Source: JAFAZJ01 sp964437145
GTDB taxonomy: Bacteria > Pseudomonadota > Alphaproteobacteria > Reyranellales > Reyranellaceae
Assembly: GCA_964437145.1 (NCBI GenBank)
Contig: CAYTFW010000001.1
Location: forward strand, 48,746-112,745
DNA: 64,000 bases
Reading direction: 5' to 3'
Below the pieces are notes generated by a model. The model was not told the DNA's origin. It saw only the letters and a program-made list of their open reading frames with translations, and made no database searches. The position numbers and the translations under genes are program-made. Shown here piece after piece: positions 33,776 through 42,306 of the stretch (positions are counted from its first letter, which is position 1; the number at the start of each line of letters is the position of its first letter).

Positions 33776-35764
33776 ATGCTAAAAATCAATCTTTTGGGTG
33801 GCTGTCGCCTCCTTGCCTCAGACGGTACCGATGTGACGCCCCGCGCGCGCAAGACGCGCGGCATGGTGGCCTTCCTGGCGCTCGCGCCGGGAGGGTCGGC
33901 GACGCGCGAGAAGCTTGCCGGGCTGCTGTGGAGCGATCGGCAGGAGGAGCAGGCGCGCGGCAGCCTGCGCCAAAGCGTCACCGAGCTGCGCGCCGCCTTT
34001 CGCGGCCGTGACGAGGAAGCCCTGCAGGTCGATCGCGACTCCCTGCACATCCGCCTCGACAAGGTCTGGATCGACGCCCGGGAGCTGGAGCGGCTGGCCG
34101 TCGGCACGCCGGAGGAGCGTCGCCAGGTGATCGCGCTCTATGGCGGCGACCTGCTGGCCGATATCGGCTCGATCGGCGGACCCTTCGACGACTGGTTGTA
34201 TTCGGAGCGCGCCTTCCGGCGCGACACGGCGCTCAACGCCATGGCCTCGTTGCTGCGCGAACGGCTGGCGGCCGGCGATGTGACCGACGCCGAGGCGATG
34301 GCGCGCGCCGTGCTGACCATCGATCCGGCGCATGAGGAAGCCCATCGCGCGGTGATGGAATCCTATGCCCGCCGCGGCGACAAGTCCTCGGCGCTGCGCC
34401 AGTTCCAGATCGCCACGGAGACGCTCAAGCGCGTGCTCGACGCCAAGCCGGGGCCGGCGACCGTCACGCTCTACGAGCGGATCAAGGGCGACCGCCTGAC
34501 CGGAGAAAGCGGCGGGCTGGCGTCGCCGGGCGGCGATGATCTGCCGCAGGGCGACGACACGCATGCGGCGCAGCTGTCGGTCGCCGTTCTGCCGTTCCGC
34601 AATATCGGTGGCGATCCCACCCAGGATTACCTCGGCGACGGCTTGGCCGACGAGATCGTCGATGGCCTGTCGCGCTTCCGGTGGCTCTCGGTGATCGCGT
34701 CGGGCTCGACCGGCATGTATCGCGGTGTCGACGCCGACCCGCGCGATGTCGGCCGACGGCTGAACGTGCGCTACGCCGTCGAGGGCGCGGTACGGCGCAG
34801 CGCCGAGCGCGTGCGCATCGCGGTGCGTCTGGTCGATTGCGACGACGGCCGCACGGTGTGGTCGGATATGCGCGTGGCCTCCTTCGCCGAGGTCTTCGAG
34901 CTCGAGAACGAGATCGTGCGCGAGATCGTCGGCCAGCTCGACCCCAAGTTGCTGCAGGCCGAGATCGACCGCGCGCGCCGGCGGGCACCGGAGAACCGCA
35001 ACGCCTACGACAACGTGCTGCGCGCCGTGCCGCTGCTCTACCAGGCCAACGGCGAGTCGTTCCGCATGGCTGGCGAGTTCCTGCGCCGCGCCCTTGTGCT
35101 GGATCCGGAATACGCCCGCGCCCACGCCTGGATGGCGTTCATGCATGTCTTCGAGATCGGCGAAGGCTGGGCCAAGGACAGGCAGGCGGCGATCGAGGGC
35201 GCCGAGCGCCATGCCCGGCTGGCTGTGGAAAGCGATCCTGACGACGCCATGGCGCTGTCCTTCGCCGGCCACGTCGAAGTCTTCGTCCATCGCAACTACG
35301 AGGCGGCCGAGCGGTTGCACAATCGCTCGCTGGCGATCAATCCGAACTTCGGCTGGGGCTGGGCCTTCGCCGCGCTGCTCTGCGGTTATCGCGGCCGGCC
35401 GGAGGAAGCGTTCGAGCGCCTCGAGCGCTACCGCCGGCTCTGCCCCTTCGACCCCTTCGTCTACTTCTGGGAGACCGTCAACGTCATCTCGCTGGCGGTC
35501 GCGCGATCCTACGAGGAAGTCGTCACGGCGGCTCAACCAATCCTGGTGGACAGGCCGAATTTCGCCGCCGTCCTGCAGCCGCTGATCGTCGCCCTGGGCC
35601 ATCTGGGTCGCCCGGAAGAGGCCAAGCCCTATATCGAGCGGCTGCGTGCCCAGCAGCATCAGCTGACCATCGCGGCCTACCGCAAGAACTACCCGCTCGA
35701 GCGGGAGGAAGACCTGAATCACTATCTCGAGGGACTGCGAAAGGCCGGCATCCCCGAAGAATGA
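33776..35764 (+). CDS. SARP/BTAD-type transcriptional regulator with TolB/CadC-like and TPR regions
   Basis: This 662-residue protein begins with an OmpR-like winged helix (about 1-95: GCRLLASDGTDVTPRARKTR, then EQARGSLRQSVTELRAAFRG). A BTAD region (about 100-245, with DPAHEEAHRAVMESYARRGD) follows. The middle (about 270-400) contains VAVLPFRNIGGDPTQDYLGD and VRYAVEGAVRRSAERVRIAV, found in TPR-containing cyclase-like regulators. TPR repeats fill 410-650. It probably binds DNA and senses through the TPRs. No catalytic cyclase domain is seen. It is followed by a repeat peptide gene. Confidence 0.85.
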   Translation: MLKINLLGGCRLLASDGTDVTPRARKTRGMVAFLALAPGGSATREKLAGLLWSDRQEEQARGSLRQSVTELRAAFRGRDEEALQVDRDSLHIRLDKVWIDARELERLAVGTPEERRQVIALYGGDLLADIGSIGGPFDDWLYSERAFRRDTALNAMASLLRERLAAGDVTDAEAMARAVLTIDPAHEEAHRAVMESYARRGDKSSALRQFQIATETLKRVLDAKPGPATVTLYERIKGDRLTGESGGLASPGGDDLPQGDDTHAAQLSVAVLPFRNIGGDPTQDYLGDGLADEIVDGLSRFRWLSVIASGSTGMYRGVDADPRDVGRRLNVRYAVEGAVRRSAERVRIAVRLVDCDDGRTVWSDMRVASFAEVFELENEIVREIVGQLDPKLLQAEIDRARRRAPENRNAYDNVLRAVPLLYQANGESFRMAGEFLRRALVLDPEYARAHAWMAFMHVFEIGEGWAKDRQAAIEGAERHARLAVESDPDDAMALSFAGHVEVFVHRNYEAAERLHNRSLAINPNFGWGWAFAALLCGYRGRPEEAFERLERYRRLCPFDPFVYFWETVNVISLAVARSYEEVVTAAQPILVDRPNFAAVLQPLIVALGHLGRPEEAKPYIERLRAQQHQLTIAAYRKNYPLEREEDLNHYLEGLRKAGIPEE

Positions 35765-35916
35765 CGCATTGACGATGCTTTCACGTCTCGTGCGGTCTGT
35801 TTTGACGATGAATACACAGCAGTGGGGGAGGATGAGAACGGGCGAAGAGGTCCCGCGCGCCGGGGGGTGCGTGGACAAACCTTCTTCAGGCACCTGTACT
35901 GATGAGGAGAGTTCCA

Positions 35917-36126
35917 ATGACCACTGTGATGATGGGCGGCATGTCGCCGCTGTTTATCGAAGAAGTCGAAGTCGAGCTGGGCGGCATGTCCCCCCTGTTC
36001 GGCGAGACCGTCGAGGTCGAGATGGGTGGCATGTCGCCGCTCTTCGTCCAGATGGGTGGCATGTCGCCGCTCTTCCTGGAGACCGTCGAGGTCGAGATGG
36101 GCGGCATGTCGCCGCTGTTCATCTGA
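35917..36126 (+). CDS. Repeat peptide: five GGMSPLF units with acidic spacers
   Basis: This 69-residue peptide reads MTTVM followed by five copies of GGMSPLF. The units are separated by 8-residue spacers of the type xE(T/E)VEVE(M/L), except between copies 3 and 4, where the spacer is only VQM. The ATG at 35917 has GAGGAG 8 nt upstream; an in-frame ATG at 35902 lies ahead of that site. There is no leader or signal sequence, no cysteine and no basic residue. The charge is strongly negative in the spacers. I do not recognise the family. It could be a multi-core modified-peptide precursor, a self-assembling repeat or a small adaptor. The next gene encodes a DUF6065-like protein. Confidence 0.75.
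   Translation: MTTVMMGGMSPLFIEEVEVELGGMSPLFGETVEVEMGGMSPLFVQMGGMSPLFLETVEVEMGGMSPLFI
35935..36120. repeat. Tandem repeat, 45-nt period, inside the repeat peptide gene
   Basis: Five 21-nt units start at 35935, 35980, 36025, 36055 and 36100, giving steps of 45, 45, 30 and 45 nt. Differences between units are synonymous (GGC/GGT, TCG/TCC, CCG/CCC, CTG/CTC, TTT/TTC). The short 30-nt step looks like an in-frame deletion of 15 nt. Confidence 0.9.
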
Positions 36127-36220
36127 TACACTTAGCGGTGTAGAGGATCGGCGATGCGCGGAGCCTCGTAGGGGGCTAGCGTGTCGCTGTGTCCGTCACA
36201 GCGCTGAATGGTAGAGTAAG

Positions 36221-36254
36221 GGCGAGCGCAGCTTGAGGGCTGACTCGCCTTTTC
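36221..36254 (+). terminator. Terminator-like hairpin between the repeat peptide gene and the DUF6065-like gene
   Basis: GGCGAG and CTCGCC pair around a 17-nt loop and are followed by TTTTCTCGTTT. A second hairpin, CGCTGTG-TCCGT-CACAGCG (36185-36203), lies just before it. Together they may separate or tune expression of the two genes. Confidence 0.5.
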
Positions 36255-36283
36255 TCGTTTGTGGGCGCGTGTTGAGGTGAGCG

Positions 36284-37081
36284 ATGGCGACCGAGAATCC
36301 TGCGATTCCCGAGAAGCTGATGACCTTCTATCGCTTCATCCCCACCGCACGTAAGCCGATCCGGGCTGACGCCTCGGCCGGCGGCACGATCCCGACACGC
36401 TCGTTCCGCTATTGCGAGCCGATCCGCACGGCCTCGTCTTTCGGCTGGTACTTCTTCCCGCCGATGGATTTCGGCCTGCTCTGGGATGGCGCCGACGTGC
36501 TGTGGAGCCACGCCGGCCAGCCCGAGTGGAAGCCCTTGGCGCGGCAGCATTTTCCCAATTTCGCCAAGTACTTCGACGAAAAGGCGCCAGCCGATTGCAA
36601 GGGCTACGCTGTGCCGTTCCTGGGCTCCATGCCCGAACCCGGCATCGTCAACATCTGGAGCGGCTGGGTGGGACGCTCGGCGCCCGGTTGGAACGTGCTG
36701 ATCCGGCCCGTCGCCAATCTGCCGCAGCCTGGCGGGTGGGAGAATTTCGAGGGGGTCGTCGAGACGGACCGTTGGTTCGGGCCGCTTTTCGTCAACATCA
36801 GGCTGCGCCGGACCGGCGTGCCGATCCTGGTGCGCCGGGAGCTGCCGTTGTTCCAGGCCCAGCCTCTGCCGCGCTGGCTGTTCTCCGACAAGCTGCTCAA
36901 CGCCTTCGACCTTGTCGGCAGCCTCGACGAGCTGACCGAAGCCGACTGGCAGGACTACCGCGAGACGGTGGTGCTGCCGCAGAGCAAGGCGAACCGCAAG
37001 CTCGGCGAATACGCCAAGCGGACCCGAAAACGCGGCAAGAGCGATGCGGAATCAGGCTCCGGTCAGGCTGACGGCGGTTGA
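36284..37081 (+). CDS. DUF6065-like protein of unknown function
   Basis: This 265-residue protein has no signal peptide or membrane helix. The segments SFRYCEPIRTASSFGWYFFP, FGLLWDGADVLW, WSGWVGRSAPGWNVLIRP and FEGVVETDRWFGPLFVNIRL resemble, from memory, the DUF6065 family (YR..P, ANxxGW, PPGWNLxxRxPxN, EGIVETDW). Tryptophan content is high. The tail is Lys/Arg/Gly/Ser-rich (KRTRKRGKSD). GAGGTGA lies upstream of the ATG. It is the only gene next to the repeat peptide, so the two may cooperate; the activity is unknown. Confidence 0.65.
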   Translation: MATENPAIPEKLMTFYRFIPTARKPIRADASAGGTIPTRSFRYCEPIRTASSFGWYFFPPMDFGLLWDGADVLWSHAGQPEWKPLARQHFPNFAKYFDEKAPADCKGYAVPFLGSMPEPGIVNIWSGWVGRSAPGWNVLIRPVANLPQPGGWENFEGVVETDRWFGPLFVNIRLRRTGVPILVRRELPLFQAQPLPRWLFSDKLLNAFDLVGSLDELTEADWQDYRETVVLPQSKANRKLGEYAKRTRKRGKSDAESGSGQADGG

Positions 37082-37334
37082 TTGACGCCTCTCCCGGGCC
37101 TTCGGCGGGATATCCCCACACGCATTGATTTCGGAAAGGTTGGTTCTGGACTCGGTTTTTGACCGAGGCGTGAGCGCGGCGCAAAAGGCTGCGCAAACGA
37201 TCCTTTGACGAATACTGCGTACCCAGTGTCGATTCTTTCCGTCGGTAGGAGATTTTCGCCGCACTGCTCGCTTGGTCGTCGCGGGCGGGCGGGCTAGCTT
37301 TCGTCCCGGTTCGTCCTTCGCCGGGTCTTCTCCG

Positions 37335-38942
37335 ATGTCCATCCTGCGCTCGCAAATCGACGTCCGTTCCGCGTCCTACAAGGCCAATCGCGAGGCCATG
37401 CTGGCCCAGGTCGCCGACCTGCGGGCCAAGGTCGAGGCCGCTCGCCTGGGCGGCGGGGCTGAATCGCGCGACCGCCATGTGAAGCGCGGCAAGCTTTTAC
37501 CACGTGAGCGTGTGCGCACTTTGCTGGACCCCGGCGCGCCCTTCCTCGAGTTCTCCCAACTCGCCGCCCACGGCATGTACGACAACCGGGCCCCGGCGGC
37601 CGGGGTGATCACCGGTATCGGCCGGGTGTCCGGGGTCGAATGCGTGATCGTCTGCAACGACGCCACGGTACAGGGCGGCACCTACTACCCGATGACCGTC
37701 ACCAAGCACCTCAGGGCCCAGGAAGTCGCCCTGGAGAACCGTCTGCCCTGTATCTACTTGGTCGATTCCGGCGGCGCCAACCTGCCCAACCAGTCCGGCG
37801 TCTTCCCCGACAAGACCCATTTCGGCCGGATCTTCTACAACCAGGCCAACATGAGCGCGCTCGGCATCCCCCAGATCGCCGTGGTCATGGGCTCCTGCAC
37901 CGCCGGCGGCGCCTATGTGCCGGCCATGAGCGACGAGACGGTGATCGTGCGCAAGCAGGGCACGATCTTCCTCGGCGGCCCACCGCTGGTGAAGGCCGCC
38001 ATCGGCGAGGTGGTGAGCGCTGAGGAACTGGGCGGCGCCGACGTCCATGCCCGCCAGTCCGGCGTCGCCGACCACTACGCGCTCAACGACAGCCACGCCC
38101 TGGGCATCGCCCGGCGCATCGTCGCCAATTTGAACTGGCGCAAGAACCCACCGGCCGCGCTCGCCGCGCCGCGCGATCCGCTCTACCCGGCGGAAGAGCT
38201 CTACGGCGTGATCCCCACCGACACCCGCATCCCCTACGATGTGCGGGAGGTGATCGCGCGACTGGTCGACGGCAGCGAGCTCGACGAGTTCAAGGCGCTC
38301 TACGGCACCACCATCGTCACCGGCTTCGCTCGCATCATGGGCTATCCGGTGGGCATCCTCGGCAACAACGGTATCCTGTTCAACGAATCGGCGTTGAAGG
38401 CGGCGCATTTCATCGAGCTGTGCGGCCAGCGCGGCATCCCGCTGCTCTTCCTGCAGAACATCGTCGGCTTCATGGTCGGCAAGAAGTACGAGGCCGGCGG
38501 TATCGCCAAGGACGGCGCCAAGCTGGTGACCGCGGTGGCCACCGCGCGCGTGCCCAAGTTCACCCTGATCGTCGGCGGCAGCTACGGCGCCGGCAATTAC
38601 GGCATGTGCGGCCGCGCCTATGGCCCGCGCATGCTGTGGATGTGGCCCTCGGGCCGCATCTCTGTCATGGGCGGCGAGCAGGCGGCCTCGGTGCTGGCCA
38701 CGGTGCGGCGCGACAACATCGAGGCCAAGGGCGGCGCGTGGAGCGCCGAGGAGGAGGCCGCCTTCAAGGCGCCGATCCGCCAGCAGCTCGAGGACGAATC
38801 GCATCCCTATTTCGCCTCGGCGCGGCTGTGGGACGACGGCATCCTCGATCCGATCGACACCCGCATGGCGTTGGGGCTGGGCCTGTCGGCAGCGATGAAC
38901 GCGCCGATCGCCGAGCCGAAATGGGGCGTGTTCCGGATGTGA
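37335..38942 (+). CDS. Acyl-CoA carboxylase beta subunit, methylcrotonyl-CoA carboxylase type
   Basis: This 535-residue carboxyltransferase has the family start SQIDVRSASYKANREAMLAQ, the CoA-site segment CIYLVDSGGANLPNQSGVFP and the biotin-side ASYGAGNYG-like VGGSYGAGNYGMCGRAYGPR. It transfers CO2 from carboxybiotin to methylcrotonyl-CoA in leucine degradation, or to geranyl-CoA in terpenoid degradation. It is first in the operon with an enoyl-CoA hydratase and the biotin-bearing alpha subunit. The ATG at 37335 lies behind a gap of 253 nt with no other gene. Confidence 0.93.
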   Translation: MSILRSQIDVRSASYKANREAMLAQVADLRAKVEAARLGGGAESRDRHVKRGKLLPRERVRTLLDPGAPFLEFSQLAAHGMYDNRAPAAGVITGIGRVSGVECVIVCNDATVQGGTYYPMTVTKHLRAQEVALENRLPCIYLVDSGGANLPNQSGVFPDKTHFGRIFYNQANMSALGIPQIAVVMGSCTAGGAYVPAMSDETVIVRKQGTIFLGGPPLVKAAIGEVVSAEELGGADVHARQSGVADHYALNDSHALGIARRIVANLNWRKNPPAALAAPRDPLYPAEELYGVIPTDTRIPYDVREVIARLVDGSELDEFKALYGTTIVTGFARIMGYPVGILGNNGILFNESALKAAHFIELCGQRGIPLLFLQNIVGFMVGKKYEAGGIAKDGAKLVTAVATARVPKFTLIVGGSYGAGNYGMCGRAYGPRMLWMWPSGRISVMGGEQAASVLATVRRDNIEAKGGAWSAEEEAAFKAPIRQQLEDESHPYFASARLWDDGILDPIDTRMALGLGLSAAMNAPIAEPKWGVFRM

Positions 38943-38953
38943 GGGAGCGATCC

Positions 38954-39739
38954 GTGTCCGACTCCGTCCTGCTGTCGATCGCCGATCAGGTCGCCACCCT
39001 CACGCTCAACCGCGTGCGCGCGCAGAACGCGTTCGACCTGTCGACCTGCGAGGCCTTTCTCTCGGTCCTCGACGGCGTCACCCGCGACGAAAGCGTGCGC
39101 GTCGTGGTGATTACCGCCAACGGCCCGTCCTTCTCTGCCGGCGGTGATTTCAACTGGGTGCTGACCTGGCCCGGTCAAGCGCCGCAGGTGAGCAAGGACG
39201 GCGCGCTCGCCATCACCCGCGTCGTGCAGGCGATCTACGACCTGCCCAAGCCCTCGATCGCCAGCGTGCAGGGGGCCGCGGTTGGTGGCGGCATCGGCGT
39301 CATGCTGGCCTGCGACTATGTCGTCGCCTCCGATCAGGCCCGCTTCGGCCTGACCTCGGCGCGCAACGGCCTGCTCGCGGGCATCGCCATCCCGGTGCTG
39401 ATCCAGGCCGTGGGGCCGCGCCGCGCGCGCCAGCTCCTGATGCATGGCGGCATGTTCGACGTCGCCGAAGCCCAACGCATCGGCATGGTCGACCGCATCG
39501 CCACACCCGAAACGCTCGACGCCGAGACGCTGAAGCTCGCCAACGAACTGAAGCTCGGCGCGCCCACCGTGCAGGCGCTGATCAAGCGGCTGATCACCGA
39601 GATCGACGCCGCGCCCAACGACGCCGACATGGTCGAGCTGATCGCCACCAACGTCGCCGAGCAATGCCTGACCCCCGACGCGGGCGAAGGCATGTCGGCC
39701 TTCCTCGCCAAACGCAAGCCGGGCTGGGTCCGGGCATGA
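38954..39739 (+). CDS. Enoyl-CoA hydratase (crotonase family)
   Basis: This 261-residue crotonase has the oxyanion and CoA motifs NGPSFSAGGDFNW and IASVQGAAVGGGIGVMLACD. In such operons the enzyme usually hydrates methylglutaconyl-CoA (LiuC/AtuE type), which would follow the carboxylase step. The start is a GTG with GGGAG upstream. It overlaps the next gene by 4 nt. Confidence 0.9.
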   Translation: MSDSVLLSIADQVATLTLNRVRAQNAFDLSTCEAFLSVLDGVTRDESVRVVVITANGPSFSAGGDFNWVLTWPGQAPQVSKDGALAITRVVQAIYDLPKPSIASVQGAAVGGGIGVMLACDYVVASDQARFGLTSARNGLLAGIAIPVLIQAVGPRRARQLLMHGGMFDVAEAQRIGMVDRIATPETLDAETLKLANELKLGAPTVQALIKRLITEIDAAPNDADMVELIATNVAEQCLTPDAGEGMSAFLAKRKPGWVRA

Positions 39740-40278
39740 GAATCCGAAGTCGTCTTACCGCTTATGCAATGGCGTTCACTCTTGCTGCTGTGCCGGTGCG
39801 ATTGGCTGCGGCTCAAGAGGCGTCGGCGCCCGCTGACGAGGCGGATCAGTGCATTCGCCGCGGTCTGGAACAAATCAGTCGCGATGATGCGTCGCACATC
39901 ATCAGTTTCGCCGCGATGCTACTCGCGATGGAGACAATGTGCCCACGCCCGATGAATCGGCTAGGTGAAAGAGTTTATCGGCTGGCGTGGGATGCCGCTC
40001 GGCTATGTGCCAACCGATATGCCGAGTGGAATTGCGCTCCCCGAATGGTCGAGGCGCAATTTCACAGCACATATCGGACGATGGAAAAAGAGCTCTCCTC
40101 GGCAGCGAGTCGGTCGCAATTATGTACCGACTCCGGCTTGAGCGAGCTCGCCGCAAGACTGGAAGCCGGTGTAGGGCTGTTCGCTTCCATGCTGCACTCA
40201 ATCGAACAGGATTCCGCCAGCCTCAAGCAACGCTGCGAGGGCAGCTGGCTCGATGGTCAAACTCCCGACAGGAAGTGA
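39736..40278 (+). CDS. Small secreted hypothetical protein inside the carboxylase operon
   Basis: This 180-residue protein has a signal peptide (MRIRSRLTAYAMAFTLAAVP, cleavage near AAAQ). The mature part carries five cysteines and helical character, for example DEADQCIRRGLEQISRDDAS, with no recognised domain. Base composition is lower in GC than its neighbours. It overlaps the hydratase gene by 4 nt and ends 2 nt before the alpha subunit. It has no obvious place in leucine degradation, so it may be an insertion or a lineage-specific envelope protein. Confidence 0.7.
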   Translation: MRIRSRLTAYAMAFTLAAVPVRLAAAQEASAPADEADQCIRRGLEQISRDDASHIISFAAMLLAMETMCPRPMNRLGERVYRLAWDAARLCANRYAEWNCAPRMVEAQFHSTYRTMEKELSSAASRSQLCTDSGLSELAARLEAGVGLFASMLHSIEQDSASLKQRCEGSWLDGQTPDRK

Positions 40279-40279
40279 G

Positions 40280-42304
40280 ATGTTCTCCAAGATCCTCATC
40301 GCCAACAGAGGCGAGATCGCCTGCCGGGTGATCAAGACGGCCCGCGCCATGGGCGTGAAGACGGTGGCGGTGTACTCCGACGCCGATCGCGGCGCGCGGC
40401 ATGTCGCGCTGGCCGACGAGGCGGTGCATATCGGCGCGGCGCCGGCGCGCGAGAGCTATCTCGTGATCGAGAAGCTGATCGAGGCCGCGAAGCGCACGGG
40501 CGCCGAGGGCATCCATCCCGGCTACGGCTTCCTCAGCGAGAACGCGGCTTTCGCCGATGCCTGCGCCGCCGCGGGCATCGTCTTCATCGGTCCGCCGTCA
40601 CAGGCGATTCGCGCCATGGGCTCGAAGAGCGAAGCCAAGAAGCTGATGGAGATCGCCAAGGTGCCGCTGGTGCCGGGCTATCACGGCGACGACCAGTCGC
40701 CGGAGTTGCTCGCGAGCGAGGCGCAACGCATCGGCTTCCCGGTGCTGATCAAGGCGGCGGCAGGCGGCGGTGGCAAGGGCATGCGCCCGGTGCTGAAGGC
40801 CGAGCAATTCGCCGAGGCGCTGGCCGGCGCCAAGCGTGAGGCCAAGGCGGCCTTCGCCGACGATCACGTGCTGATCGAGAAGTATCTCGAGCGTCCCCGG
40901 CACATCGAGATCCAGGTCTTCGCCGACGACCGCGGCAACTGCGTCTATCTCTTCGAGCGCGACTGCTCGATCCAGCGCCGCCATCAGAAGGTGATCGAGG
41001 AAGCGCCGGCGCCGGGCATGGATCCGTCGCACCGCCGCGCCATGGGCGAGGCCGCGGTCGCCGCCGCCAAGGCGATCGGCTATGTCGGCGCCGGCACGGT
41101 CGAGTTCATCGTCGACCAGTCGGGCGAGTTCTACTTCATGGAGATGAACACCCGCCTGCAGGTCGAGCATCCGGTCACCGAGATGATCACCGGGCAGGAT
41201 CTCGTGGAGTGGCAGTTGCGAATCGCCACGGGCGCCAAGCTGCCGCTGACACAGGACCAGCTCGCTATTCACGGCCACAGCTTCGAGGTGCGGCTCTACG
41301 CCGAGGATCCGGCGCGCGGCTTCCTGCCATCCGTCGGCACGCTGAAGCACCTCGTGCTGCCGAAGGACCGCGAGGGCTTCCGTGTCGACACCGGCGTGCG
41401 CGCCGGCGACGAGGTGTCGATGAACTACGACCCGATGATCGCCAAGATCATCGTGCACGGCGAGACGCGCGACGCCGCGTTGCGCCGCCTGCGCGTGGCG
41501 CTGGGCGAGACCGAGGTTGTCGGTGTGCGCACCAACGCCGCGTTGCTGGCGCGCATCGCCGCGCATCACGCCTTCGCCGCCGGCGAGGTCGACACCGGCT
41601 TCATCGAGCGCCACCGCGCGGCGCTGCTGCCCAAGGCCGCACCGCTGTCGGATCGCGCGCTGGCGCTGGCCGCGCTGGCGCGGCTCGAGGAGATAGCGCG
41701 CGACGCGGCCGCGCTGGCCCAGGCCTCGAACGATCGCCACTCACCATGGTTCAGCGCGCAGGGCTGGCGGCCCAATGGCGAGGGTCACGACGATCTGCGC
41801 TGGAGCGAGGGCGGCACCGACGTCGTCGTGACCGCCCGCTACCCGCGCGACGGCGGCTACACGCTGGCGCTGCCTGGTGGCGATATGCGCGCGACGGCGA
41901 GCAGCGATAGCGAGGGCCGGCTACGCGCAGAGATCGGCGGCGACACGCTGATCGGCCGCGTCGTGACCACCACCGCCAATGACGGCGGTGTCGACGACAT
42001 CGTCTTTATCGACGGCGAGATGCGCACCCTGCGCCGCGTCGATCCGCGCGACGTGTCGCTGGCCGACGCCGGCGCGGCCGGCGATGGCTCGGTGAAGTCG
42101 CCGCTGCCGGGCAAGATCATCGACGTCAAGGTGAAGGAGGGCGCCACCGTCTCGCGCGGCGATGCCCTGCTGGTGCTGGAGGCGATGAAGATGGAGCACA
42201 CGCTGACCGCGCCGGCCGACGGCAAGGTCAAGCGGGTGATCTACGGCGTCGGCGATCAGGTCGCCGAGGGTGTCGACCTGATCGAATTCGAACCGTCGTC
42301 GTAA
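40280..42304 (+). CDS. Acyl-CoA carboxylase alpha subunit (biotin carboxylase plus biotin carrier), MCC type
   Basis: This 674-residue protein carries an N-terminal biotin carboxylase (KILIANRGEIACRVIKTARA, AAGGGGKGM for ATP grasp, and EMNTRLQVEHPVTE) and a C-terminal biotin carrier with AMKM, where K637 should be biotinylated. The two domains together match methylcrotonyl-CoA carboxylase alpha. It pairs with the beta subunit at 37335. The ATG at 40280 has GGAAG upstream. Confidence 0.94.
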   Translation: MFSKILIANRGEIACRVIKTARAMGVKTVAVYSDADRGARHVALADEAVHIGAAPARESYLVIEKLIEAAKRTGAEGIHPGYGFLSENAAFADACAAAGIVFIGPPSQAIRAMGSKSEAKKLMEIAKVPLVPGYHGDDQSPELLASEAQRIGFPVLIKAAAGGGGKGMRPVLKAEQFAEALAGAKREAKAAFADDHVLIEKYLERPRHIEIQVFADDRGNCVYLFERDCSIQRRHQKVIEEAPAPGMDPSHRRAMGEAAVAAAKAIGYVGAGTVEFIVDQSGEFYFMEMNTRLQVEHPVTEMITGQDLVEWQLRIATGAKLPLTQDQLAIHGHSFEVRLYAEDPARGFLPSVGTLKHLVLPKDREGFRVDTGVRAGDEVSMNYDPMIAKIIVHGETRDAALRRLRVALGETEVVGVRTNAALLARIAAHHAFAAGEVDTGFIERHRAALLPKAAPLSDRALALAALARLEEIARDAAALAQASNDRHSPWFSAQGWRPNGEGHDDLRWSEGGTDVVVTARYPRDGGYTLALPGGDMRATASSDSEGRLRAEIGGDTLIGRVVTTTANDGGVDDIVFIDGEMRTLRRVDPRDVSLADAGAAGDGSVKSPLPGKIIDVKVKEGATVSRGDALLVLEAMKMEHTLTAPADGKVKRVIYGVGDQVAEGVDLIEFEPSS

Positions 42305-42306
42305 CG

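Noticed and set aside
33818..35917. Long minus-strand open frame antisense to the SARP-like gene
   Set aside because: It is a shadow in GC-rich DNA; the plus strand has coherent winged-helix, BTAD and TPR segments.
35935..36120. Possible CRISPR-like array
   Set aside because: The repeats are 21 nt in a coding frame with 9- to 24-nt conserved spacers, and no cas genes are present.
35886..36131. Minus-strand open frame over the repeat gene, with SGDMPPI repeats
   Set aside because: It lacks a ribosome site at its start, and the amino-acid repeats differ more than in the plus frame, where every heptad is identical.
37151..37167. Hairpin CTCGGT-TTTTG-ACCGAG as a terminator
   Set aside because: It is short and has no T-tract after it; the neighbouring sequence gives no further support.
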